Below are positions 36,351 through 46,427 of a stretch of 64,000 nt of DNA, piece after piece. Source of the DNA: Acridotheres tristis. Its lineage: Eukaryota > Chordata > Aves > Passeriformes > Sturnidae. The position numbers were made by a program, and so were the translations under genes. The stretch is taken from positions 7,201,976-7,265,975 of the forward strand of contig CM072889.1 in NCBI GenBank assembly GCA_037013685.1. The letters run 5' to 3'. The notes beneath the pieces were generated by a model, which did not search any database, was not told the origin of the DNA, and saw nothing but the letters and a program-made list of their open reading frames with translations. Numbering within the stretch: position 1 is the stretch's first letter; each line of letters begins with the position of its first letter.

Positions 36351-37193
36351 AGGGGCCCTGCCTCTAGCCAGGGAGAGGCACGGGAAAACCGGATCTTTTG
36401 GACGGTGTGGATCCGATGGCCTGGCACATCAGAGCCACAGGAACACAGAGCATTGGTTGACACTGGTTCACAATGTACATTAATACCATCGGGACATGTT
36501 GGGAAGGAACCTGTTTCAATTGCTGGGGTTACGGGGGGATCTCAGGAATTGACTTTGCTGGAGGCTGAGGTGAGCCTGACTGGGAAAGAGTGGCAGAAGC
36601 ATCCAATTGTGACTGGCCCAGAGGCACCATGTATCCTAGGCATAGACTTCCTCAGGAACGGCTATTACAAAGACCCAAAGGGACTCAGGTGGGCTTTTGG
36701 AATAGCTGCTGTGGCAGCAGAGGGCATTAAGCAGTTGAACACCCTGCCTGGGCTATCAGAAAACCCATCTGCAGTGGGACTCCTCAGGGTGAAAGAGCAA
36801 CAGGTGCCAATTGCTACCTCGACAGTGCACCGCCGGCAGTACCGGACGAATCGAGATGCCGCGATCCCCATACACAAGATGATCCGTGAGCTGGAGAGCC
36901 AAGGGGTGGTCAGCAAAACCCACTCACCCTTCAACAGCCCCATCTGGCCTGTGCGTAAATCTGAAGGAGAATGGAGATTGACTGTGGACTATCGTGCATT
37001 GAATGAGGTGACTCCACCGCTGAGCGCTGCTGTGCCGGACATGCTGGAACTGCAGTACGAGCTGGAGTCCAAGGCAGCCAAGTGGTACGCCACCATTGAC
37101 ATCGCCAATGCATTCTTCTCCATTCCTCTGGCAGCAGAGTGCAGGCCTCAGTTTGCTTTCACCTGGAGGGGCGTGCAATACACGTGGAACTGA
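36351..37193 (+). pseudogene. pol: ERV pol, 5' part: protease and start of RT, ending at an in-frame opal stop
   Basis: Continues gag's frame directly after its TAG with no further stop until TGA 37191-37193. No ATG opens it, so expression would depend on read-through from gag. The aspartic protease motif ALVDTGSQCT (catalytic Asp codon 36459) and the later ILGIDFL segment mark a retroviral-type protease. RT begins near IRELESQGVVSK, followed by SPFNSPIWPVRK and VDYRALNE. The first catalytic Asp (WYATIDIANAFFSIPL) is at 37098. The TGA falls between this motif and LPQG, so the product would end inside the RT fingers/palm. A single point change is the simplest explanation; no frameshift is involved. 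Confidence 0.9.
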
Positions 37194-39533
37194 CTGCCCC
37201 AGGGGTGGAAACACAGCCCCACCATCTGTCATGGATTGATCCAGGCTGCACTGGAGAAGGGTGGAGCTCCAGAACATCTGCAGTACATTGATGACATCAT
37301 TGTGTGGGGGGACACAGCAATGGAGGTATTTCAGAGAGGAGAAAAGATCATTGAGATTCTGCTGGGAGCCGGCTTCGCCATTAAAAAGAGCAAAGTCAAA
37401 GGGCCTGCCCAAGAGATCCAGTTTCTGGGAGTAAAGTGGCAAGATGGACGGCGCCAGATCCCCAGTGAGGTCATCAATAAAATCACTGCAATGTCTCCAC
37501 CAACCAGCAAGAAGGAAACACCAGCTTTCCTAGGGGCCATAGGCTTTTGGAGAATGCACATTCCTGAGTACAGCCAGATTGTGAGCCCTCTTTACCTGGT
37601 CACCCGCAAGAAGAACGATTTCCACTGGGGCCCTGAGCAGCAGCAAGCCTTTGCCCAGATCAAGCAGGAGATTGCTCATGCGGTAGCCCTTGGCCCAGTC
37701 AGGACAGGACCAGATGTGAAGAACGTGCTCTACTCTGCAGCCGGGAACCATGGTCTGTCCTGGAGCCTGTGGCAGAAGGTGCCTGGTGAGACGCGAGGCC
37801 GACCACTGGGATTCTGGAGTCGAAGCTACAGAGGGTCCGAGGCCAACTACACTCCAACGGAGAGGGAGATCTTGGCCGCCTATGAAGGGGTTCAAGCTGC
37901 CTCAGAGGTGGTTGGCACGGAAACACAACTCCTTCTGGCACCCCGACTGCCAGTGCTGGGGTGGATGTTTAAAGGAAAAGTTCCCTCAACCCACCATGCC
38001 ACTGACGCCACATGGAGTAAATGGATTGCCCTCATCACACAACGCGCCCGTATTGGAAACCCGAATCGCCCTGAGATTTTGGAGATAATTACCAACTGGC
38101 CGGAAGGGGAAGACTTTGGTCTTGCCGAAGAAGAGGAACAGGAACAAGTGACCCGGGCTGAAGAAGCCCCACCGTATAACCAACTGCCAGCAGATGAAAC
38201 ACGCTATGCTCTTTTCACTGATGGTTCCTGCCGCATCGTGGGGATGAACCGGAAGTGGAAAGCAGCCGTATGGAGCCCCACACGACAGGTTGCACAAGCT
38301 ACCGAAGGAGAAGGTGGATCGAGTCAACTTGCTGAACTCAAAGCTGTTCAGCTGGCCCTGGACATTGCTGAGAGAGAGAAGTGGCCAAAACTCTACCTTT
38401 ACACTGATTCTTGGATGGTAGCCAATGCTCTGTGGGGATGGCTGGAAAGGTGGAAAAAGGCTGACTGGCAACGTAGGGGAAAACCAATCTGGGCTGCCAA
38501 TGAATGGAAAGACATTGCCACCAGGATAGAGAAGCTGCCTGTGAAAGTCCGTCACGTAGATGCCCATGTCCCCAAGAGTCGGGCTAATGAGGAACACCGA
38601 CACAATGAGCAGGTAGATCAGGCTGCACAGATAGAGGTGTCGAAGATAGATTTAGACTGGCAGCACAAGGGAGAGTTGTTCCTGGCTCGATGGGCCCATG
38701 ATGCCTCAGGTCATCAGGGCAGAGATGCCACATATAAGTGGGCACGAGACCGAGGGGTGGATCTAACCATGGACAGTATTTCTCAAGTTATCCATGACTG
38801 TGAGACATGCGCTGCCATCAAGCAAGCCAAGCGGGTGAAGCCCCTCTGGTATGGGGGACGATGGGCCAAATATAAGTATGGAGAGGCCTGGCAGATTGAC
38901 TACATCACACTGCCTCAAACTCGCCAGGGCAAGCGCTATGTACTGACCATGGTGGAAGCCACCACTGGGTGGTTAGAGACCTACCCTGTGCCTCATGCCA
39001 CTGCCTGGAACACCATCTTGGGCCTGGAAAAACAAGTTCTTTGGAGGCATGGTACCCCTGAGAGAATTGAGTCAGACAATGGGACTCATTTCAAGAACAG
39101 CCTCATAAACACCTGGGCTAGAGAACATGGCATTGAGTGGGTGTACCATATCCCCTACCATGCACCAGCTGCAGGGAAAGTTGAACGGTGCAATGGCCTG
39201 CTTAAAACCACCTTGAAGGCACTGGGTGGGGGAACTTTCAAGAACTGGGAGATTAATCTACCAAAGGCCACCTGGTTAGTGAACACCCGAGGTTCCACTA
39301 ACCGAGCAGGCCCTGCCCAATCTGAGCCCTTGGGAATATCAGATGGAGATAAGGTTCCAGTGGTACACATGAGAGGTATGCTAGGAAAAACTGTTTGGGT
39401 GAATCCTGCCTCCAGCAAAGACAATCCCATCCATGGAGTTGTATTCGCTCAAGGACCGGGTTGCACCTGGTGGGTGATGCAAAAGAATGGAGAGACCCGA
39501 TGTATACCCCAAGGAGACCTTGTTTTAGGGTGA
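37194..39533 (+). pseudogene. pol: ERV pol, 3' part: rest of RT, RNase H and integrase
   Basis: Same frame as the preceding part, 779 codons to TGA 39531-39533. RT resumes at LPQGWKHSPTICH; YIDD sits at 37284-37295, followed by the connection domain. RNase H has TDGSC (Asp 38220), Glu 38334, TDSW (Asp 38406) and VDQAA as the last Asp region. Integrase has an HHCC finger (His 38697 and 38712, Cys 38799 and 38808) and a DDE core: Asp 38898 (WQIDYITL), Asp 39075 (ESDNGTHF) and Glu 39183, with 35 residues between the last two. A tryptophan-rich C-terminal domain (GCTWWVMQK) closes it. No dUTPase follows, unlike mammalian ERV-L, and no env. All catalytic residues are present. Without the upstream part this half is untranslatable as normal pol. 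Confidence 0.92.
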
Positions 39534-39641
39534 AATACCTATAGTACTGTGCCTCTGTCTCTAACTGCATGTATGTATATATAATGTAACAGTTTAATTT
39601 GATATAGCATATTAGTATGGGAGAAATTCAGGGGTGGATAA
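39534..39641 (+). other. Pol-LTR spacer with polypurine tract
   Basis: Only 108 bases separate pol from the 3' LTR, so there is no room for env. The last part (39619-39641, GGGAGAAATTCAGGGGTGG then ATAA) is purine-rich and sits where the plus-strand primer is expected. It is interrupted by TTC and T, so the functional tract could be just the GGGAGAAA or AGGGGTGG segment. Confidence 0.75.
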
Positions 39642-40365
39642 TGTTAAGGGTTGAATTGCCCCCCTTTTCTTGCTGTGAATTCCTCCCATTGTTATGTTAA
39701 GTAGTTGTGGCTACACCTTAGAACGACAGATAATGCTCTCTCGTAGGGGGGTGGGTGGAGGAGGAGGAGGGGGGGGGAACCGGAAAAGGAAAGGTGGGAG
39801 AGGGGGCTGGAAAGGGGACTCTCTCTCGCTGGGCTCGTGGACGGAGAGGACACCCCCGTGCTCCGCTCTGGCATCTCCCCTGACATCTCCGTGCTGAGAT
39901 CCACGCTCCCTGCCTGGGACATCGCTCTGCCGCTCTCGCATCTCACGCTACTATCTCCGGACACTCTGCGGAGCACCACGACCGACACCGTGAGAGGGGG
40001 GAGACACCTTCTCACCCCCGCTCACCTCTGGGCCGCGGCCGCCATCACTCCAGCCCTCTGCAACTGCGCGGGACCCGCCCTGCCCCCACAGCACCGGTAA
40101 CTGAGCACAGGGACACGGCCTGCAGCCAAAGGGGACTGGAGCGGAGCTAGACTGTTCTGTTCTGTTGCCAATTTTCATAGCTGTTGTTGTTTTCTGCCTT
40201 GTTAAATACCAGTAAAGAACTGTTATTTCACATCCCCATATCTCCTGCCTGAAAGCGTCTGATTTGGACCCTAAAATAATTAAAAGGGGGGGAAGTGCAT
40301 TCTGCATTGCAGAAAAGGGGTTTTTGCCTTTCCTTAAACCATACCTGTCTTTTCAAACCAAGACA
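39642..40365 (+). mobile_element. 3' LTR of the ERV (724 bp)
   Basis: Nearly identical to the 5' LTR, with the same TGTTAAGGG start and CCAAGACA end. Differences seen by eye: C for T and T for A near the start, A for G in GCAGCC, one extra GGA-type triplet in the G-rich run, and one extra G before AAGTGC. Three substitutions in about 720 bp mean a recent integration. Confidence 0.95.
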
Positions 40366-40370
40366 CCTGG
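40366..40370. repeat. ERV target-site duplication, right copy (CCTGG)
   Basis: Directly follows the 3' LTR and matches 33529-33533 exactly. Together they show an intact, single integration event. Confidence 0.95.
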
Positions 40371-40826
40371 AGAAACTGGCTGCTCGTGCCTCAGATGGGT
40401 GCACTGTTCACTGGGTAAGAAACAGTCTGGATGGCCAGGCCCAGACAATGGTGGGGAATGGAATTACATCCAGCTGGGGCTGTCACCGGTGTATGCACCA
40501 CGGCTCAGCAGTGGGGCCACTTCTCTTATCACATCTTGATTAATGATCTGAACAAGGGGAGTGAGGGTATCTTTAGAGGTGGATGGCATCAAGTTGGGTG
40601 GGAGGAAGGACCAAGGCAGTGACCTTGTGCTGGGCACTGGTCAGGTCACACCTCAAATCCTGTGTTCAGTTTTGGCTCCCTCATGACAAGAAAGACATTG
40701 AGGGGCTGGAATGTGTCCAGAGAAGGGAGCAGAGCTAAGAAAGAGTCTGGAGCACAAGTGTGATGAGGAGCAGCTGAGAGAGCTGGGGACATTTAGCCTG
40801 GAGAAAGGGAGGCTCGGGGAGAACCC
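40371..40826 (+). mobile_element. CR1 LINE fragment, right half, split by the ERV
   Basis: Continues the CR1 RT from AGAAACTGGCTGCTCGTGCC (a LEKLAAR-type stretch) through CTGGATGGCCAGGCCCAGAC. It then jumps to the CR1 3' region (ACACCTCAAATCCTGTGTTC, GAGGAGCAGCTGAGAGAGCT, GGAGAAAGGGAGGCTCGGGG). At least one further internal deletion lies near 40570-40640. CR1 similarity stops abruptly at about 40826, before the usual 3' tail, so this copy has lost its end. It is non-functional. Confidence 0.85.
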
Positions 40827-42987
40827 TGAGCCTTTATTTCCATTGCTGAACAATCCTTGGAATTGATGCCTTATCCTGGTCTTATAAAAGTAAGAGCCAG
40901 ACATGGTTAAGGGATAACGGGCTTTACCTCAGTATTTTCATAAGGATTCCTATTAGTGCACCACTTCACCAAGGTAGAATGTGCCACAATTCAGACACAT
41001 GATAGATCATGTATACAATTTATAGACCTTACAGATTAGCATATCTAACAAGGATGCCCCAATGGGAGGCCTGGATGAATGGCGTTATATTCCCCCATCC
41101 ATGGAATTTCCCCCTGGATGGGCCAAATTTCTAGTTTATAGGTTATATTCTGAGCAGGACCTTGGTTTCCTGAATTAGCATAGGGTTTTCCAGCCTCTTA
41201 GTATGAGGCATATAGGATGTTTGGTCTTCTGGCTTAACAAAATACTAGGGCTGTGCTAAATTATCAGAGTTAAGGAATTACAACTATGCATGCTAAGAAT
41301 ACTGAGGATACATAAAAGTTATATAAAAGAAAAGGCAAAAAATCATCTTGGCATCAGAATAATAGAAACATTTATATGCAAATAAAATGTGTGTGTATGT
41401 TTATGATTCTCCTCTGGGTTCTATTTTCTGTAGAATCAAAGTCCCATTTCCCATTTCATGATGAATCTAAGTCTTCACTTCTGTTAGCACCACAGAGAAA
41501 TCTCTGACAAGACAGATGTCTGCAGCCACCAGAAGCCTTAAATTGAACACCTAAAAATAGAAATCTGCAGAATTTATAAATATTTTTGCAAATCAACCTT
41601 TTATCACTACCCTCCTTTTGCAGCAGTGGTAGTTAGTATTGAAATCCAAGTATATTTCAGCAAAAGAGAAAGCTGACCAAGCAGCCCAAGAAATTTTGCA
41701 GAGTTCTGCAAATTGCAGGAGGCCCAGGGAAGGAAATCACTGCACGACAATTTTTCCCACTGATTTCTATTGTCTCTGTTTATCATTTGTAACACTAGGA
41801 ATGCAGTGTGGAGCACTGTATCTTCTCCACAATTCTTACCTAGATAATAGCCTGATTATGTTTCATGGCTTTGTATTCTCATTCAACATAATTTATTCTT
41901 CAGTTAGAAAATATGACTGTCCCTAGAGAAACATCCTTTATTCTCTTTGTTCACAAATTAATTTGGAGAAGGCTCGACTGGTAGTGTAGAAAGCCTGTAT
42001 TGGATCTGCTAAGATCTCTTCCTATTCAGGTTTTATTTCTATGGCTGGAGACTACTCTTGATAGTTGTTTGAATGAAATATTTTTCATCCCCTTAACAAA
42101 GAGATAGTTGGTTCTATTCAGTACTTCCATGAACTTCCGACAGTGTTTATATAGTGTGTATTCAAAATGCCAGCTATTTCTTACCATCATGTAGTTTCTC
42201 TGACATGGGCTGGGCTTCTCTTTTATCAGAGGGGTTCTGTTTACCTGGCATCTCTTTTTGTTCTTTTGTATCTTTTGCTGTGCAATCATTTCCTACACTG
42301 CCTAAGAAAATATGATTATGAAGAGGAAGAACTGCAGAATTTCCCTGCAATAGTTCCTTCTGCTTTTCTTCCAAAGACTTGCTCCTGTCTCTCTATCTGA
42401 AACATGAGGCTGGTACTCCTTTCTCCACTTCTGTGGCTCCAGCATGTGGACATTGCTTTGGAGCCCATGAACAAATCACTGTGGATGATTTCCATTTATA
42501 TCTCATATCTCAGTATTCTTCCTCGCTGGGACTTCTCTCTTGTGCGTCCCATAACCCACTTCTTCCTGGTTTCACATTGCTACTGGAGCAATCTGTGCCA
42601 GGTAGGAACAAATTCAGGGGACTCTTTTAAGTAGGAAGTTACTCAACGCAAGTAATTTCACCTTCCAAAGAGACCTTTGCTGATGAATAGATCTCTTTAA
42701 ATTGATTTCTACCACCTAGACTTTGCCAGGAAAATCAAACCTGTAAAAGCCTCTTGATAAGGATTGAGGACTGTGTATAAAAACTGCCTGTACTGCTAAC
42801 TAGACTTCTCTAATTATATAAACCATCCAGCAGAAGATTTCTTTGGCTGCTATAAATTGTGCCAGCTCAGGTGATTTCCTTTTGAAGCTATTTTGGCAAA
42901 ATGCTGCCTATGCAATGCTTTGTAAGCTAAAAGGATCCCTTATGGGGGACTTTTTTGGACCAGGTGAATTTTTTCTATTGGGCTGCT
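40827..42987. other. Unclassified non-coding sequence
   Basis: After the CR1 breakpoint the sequence (about 40830-41450) shows no family I can place. It could be another decayed repeat, since it begins where CR1 is truncated, but no ends or duplications were found. From 41450 on there are only short conflicting ORFs. Confidence 0.5.
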
Positions 42988-42993
42988 ATGAAT
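42988..42993. repeat. Target-site duplication, left copy (ATGAAT)
   Basis: Identical to 43675-43680. The six-base length fits an ERVK-type integrase. Confidence 0.9.
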
Positions 42994-43674
42994 TGTTGTG
43001 GTGGTCATTTTATTTAAATATTGTTTGGTTATAATATGTTCATGTTGTAATGGTTTTTCCCTGTTACACCCCTTTGTGATTGTAAAATGGTTTCTCCCCT
43101 TCCCTCTTCTACCCTTGTCTGTCACCCAAAACCCCTCCCCTTTATCCAGAACTTTCCCTGTCCCTCGCCCTAAACCCTGCCCCATAAGATGTCGCTTCTT
43201 CTTGGCCCCTCCCTTTATTCTAGAAAGTTCTATGTCAAGTATCCTTGGCTCTGTTAATGATTGGTTATATTGTATGAATCCCCGCCTTTGATATCCCCCA
43301 TTGGTTCTATGTATCTGAAGCCCCACCTTATGTTACGCCCATCACTTTTCCCTGGTTGGTTGTTGCTTTGTACCCTCCCTTGGAGGAGGGCCCCTATTTA
43401 AGTCGCTGTACACCCCTTCTCCTTGCTTTTTTGGATTCCTCTCCCTTGCATTTGGTCACCTCCCTGCTCCTCCCCAATAAACCCTGTTCCAGAATCCAAG
43501 AAGGTCTCCTCCTCATCCTTTGCCTTTTCCCGGACGCTGAGAGCAACCAAGAGGGCTGAGTGCCCTAGCTGCACCTTGGGTCCTGGGTGTCCCGAGGGCA
43601 GCCCACTCGTGACGGTGGCGACACTTGGCTAGCTGGGTCCGTGGGTGACTGAGTGGAAAGGTTGAGCCGCGTCA
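42994..43674 (+). mobile_element. Solo LTR, 681 bp, probably ERVK-type
   Basis: Starts TGTTGTGGTGG and ends GCCGCGTCA, with perfect six-base duplications (ATGAAT) on both sides. The promoter layout is clear: GATTGG and CATTGG (inverted CCAAT) at about 43259 and 43300, a TATTTAAG TATA-like box at 43395-43402, then AATAAA at 43476-43481. About 190 bases of presumed R/U5 follow. The U3 half is strikingly C/T-rich on this strand. No gag-pol sequence adjoins it, so the provirus was reduced by LTR-LTR recombination. The long antisense ORF at 42940-43326 is incidental. Confidence 0.9.
43395..43481 (+). promoter_or_regulatory. Core promoter and poly(A) signal of the solo LTR
   Basis: TATTTAAG at 43395-43402 and AATAAA at 43476-43481 stand about 75 bases apart, the usual U3/R arrangement. 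If active, transcripts would start near 43425 and could read into the flanking DNA. Activity is inferred, not shown. Confidence 0.6.
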
Positions 43675-43680
43675 ATGAAT
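43675..43680. repeat. Target-site duplication, right copy (ATGAAT)
   Basis: Right partner of 42988-42993; exact match. Confidence 0.9.
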
Positions 43681-44074
43681 ATCTATGAAAATCAAACTTG
43701 GGTAATAACAAAGCCTTTGGCTTAGCTGCAGGAGTGGAATACGAGAGGAGGAAAGCAAGAGTCACTGCTATTGCAGCCAAAAAATTCCCTGAAAGATCTC
43801 AGTATGCCCAGTCCCAATACTTAGCTAAGTAGCTAAGTGATACTTTGCTAAGTAGCTAAGCCACTGTCACCAGAGGATGTGAGCATTGACAGTACGTATC
43901 CTTCCTCTGCTGGGCGTTGAGGTCATCATGGACAAGACAAATTAGGTATTTTCTTATGCTTGTGCTTATGCAGCCCATTGAAAATTTGGGGCCAGATGCA
44001 CAGATCCTTTAGATTAATGCCTATCTTAGATTGCAATACAAGATGTAACCAAAAGTATGTATTCTATCACCATC
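43681..44074. other. Non-coding spacer between two LTRs
   Basis: No gene. Contains a short imperfect repeat of GCTAAGTAGCTAAG words at 43819-43860. Confidence 0.6.
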
Positions 44075-44572
44075 TGTTAAAAACAGGGGGGGCAGTGTTC
44101 TTTATCTCTTCCATGACCCATCCTCCCTCCAGGGATGATATCTTCTGTTAATGGGCCATTGAGTCCCACTGCATGACTGATAAAATTACATCATCCCATT
44201 GGGAGATGCTTCACCCAGGAGGAGGAGCCAAGCATTTCTACCTGGATATAATGTGGGATTTGGAACACTACAAGGAGCCTTTTTCCACTGGATTCCCAGA
44301 CGAAGGCCTGACGCTTCTACACCACCACTGGACCTTCAGGGGAAAACTGCACCCTTCTACAGGATCATAGCTTCAACAGAACCACATCTGTTACTCCAGG
44401 AGGACTACAGCCACCATTTAATCATGCTGCTACCAACACCCTGACCGACAGGGTGTCAGATTGTATTCTGACTCTGTCAGTGTTCCTGTACTACTCCATT
44501 TAATTTCAATTTTCCTGTTAAATTGTAGTTCTGATATGGGATCTCCCACTGGTTTGCTTTCAAATCATCACA
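44075..44572 (-). mobile_element. Solo LTR-like block, probably an older ERV-L-type copy
   Basis: On the minus strand it starts TGTGATGATTTG (44572) and ends TGTTTTTAACA (44075), giving TG..CA ends. Words such as ACACCCTGTCGGTCAGGGTG, GGGATGATGTAATTTTATCAG and GGCCCATTAACAG recall a common passerine class III LTR, from memory. GATAAAGAACA near 44100 may be a decayed polyadenylation signal. I found no convincing target-site duplication, so the ends could be off by a few bases or the flanks have decayed. No internal retroviral sequence adjoins it. Confidence 0.55.
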
Positions 44573-46395
44573 ATACCAATGCACTGCTTTATACCAGCTA
44601 ACAGCCTAGCCCATAATGCACTACATGCTATTTATTATTTTATTTTGTTTGCTAGAGTGACAGTGGAAATGACAGTGATACACAGGTCCATTCAATCCTA
44701 CTGACCTAGCCTTAAGAAACTTTATGTTTAGAGGTTTTTTCTCCCTCTCCCAAGAGAATCTCTGTTACAGTTTTATATTTGGTAAGGTTTATTAAATAAG
44801 CTCAGCATATTAACAGTCTCATAAGCTTATTATTTTTTGTATCTCCTTGTTTCTTTAGCTTTATTAATCATCATGGCACTTGAAGTTGCTAACATAAGAA
44901 ATGCAAAAACAAATAATCATTATTATCAAAGTGCTTTCATAAAATGATATGTGGGATTAAATCCTTATTAAAGCAGCATTATTGGTCATGATTAACATTA
45001 TTATTACATATTAATTAGTCTGACCAAGATAGTGCAGCTTTCAGAATTATCTTTATCAAAGTCAGTTAAATACGAAGGTTTCAAATTGCAATAGATTTAG
45101 TGGTTTAGGACATGGTACTGAGATTATAGATAATATTATTTATTCCAGTCAGTATTTGCAAAGAGCTGATGATCTGCTCAGTGCTGTGCACAGCAGAATT
45201 TTCTGTCTGAAACATACTTTAAGAAAGAGAAATTATATAGTCACATTAGAGTAGGGTTTTTTTTTCTGAAATCCAGGAGTTCAGTGATGTTTATGGCTCT
45301 GCTACTTCCTGTGTCTGTTAAATTTTGTGCTTTCTCATTTATTTAATCTTTCTCTGACTCAGTGTATTGATGTGCATAAAGAACTTTCCATTAATTAATC
45401 TGTGTACAGCATTTTGAGTTATATGTACCACATAAGAGTGAAGCATTTTTTCCCATACCTGAGAAGAAGCTGCAGCTGACATGGATTGCCATGTCTTTAA
45501 ACTCTTCATAGATGTGGTGCCTGTTTCATTAATGTAACTGTGAGATGATGTGATGGGCAGATTGTGTACAGCACACTTCCCTCTTTTTCTTTTATCTGAA
45601 GTGATGCTATTACTCCTGGCCTTTGATGGAGTAAACTAGCAGAGACATGGGATAAGAAAAGACTGACAAATAAAATATTGTTATGGCAGGTGTTGCAAGA
45701 TGGTACTGTTATATAAAGTCTTCCAAGCTCTTCTTTTTCCCATCTTATTATGTGAGCAAATGTTCAGTCTTGGGAAGACACAATGTGTTTGAAAATTTTC
45801 TTTTGCGAGGTCTTGGATAGAGAAAGTCAAATAAATAATTCATTTTGTTGCCTCAGCCTATGGATGGTGTTGTTCTGGAGACAGATAATCTCCAACAGAC
45901 AGGCAGTAGTACTTGGCTAAATTCCTGAGCAAAGCCATTGCCCTCCTGCTGCCATCTATTTTCAGGTCTAATTTTGCTTGTTGCCTCCTCTCTTTATGTC
46001 ATGCCTCAAATTTTGCATCCCAGGCTTTTCAAGGGCAAGACTTAGTGTGAGATACAGAAATCCAACTTAGGTACTGATTCTACCTGCAAAGCTGGACTAG
46101 GTGGGGAAGTTAAAAATTAGTGTCCCAGGGGCCACCATATTGAAAGGGGAACTGGTGGGTGAGACAGGAGCAAGATGGCTATTTAAAATGGGAATCAGTG
46201 GAGCAATAGGTTGGCATCTGATGTTAGGAAAATCCTATACCCTTATGTGAAACAGTAGCAAAGTGATTTTTTGGTAGATCTCTGGAATTAATAATTACAG
46301 CTATTTGAGAAGAAAAACAGTACCATTCATACTGAAATATATTCTCTCCCCTCCCACAGGGGAAGCCTGTGTAGGTATGGAGCTGCAGTCTGGGA

Positions 46396-46427
46396 AATTA
46401 AAAAATGCAAATTAAAAAATGCAAATG
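46396..46427. repeat. 15-bp tandem duplication
   Basis: The word AAATTAAAAAATGCA occurs twice back to back, followed by AAT. A short slippage event. Confidence 0.75.

Noticed and set aside
37986..38603. 205-codon minus-strand ORF
   Set aside because: It lies antisense to the pol RT-RNase H region, whose catalytic motifs are clear on the plus strand.
42940..43326. 128-codon minus-strand ORF
   Set aside because: It lies mostly within the solo LTR at 42994-43674, antisense to its C/T-rich U3.
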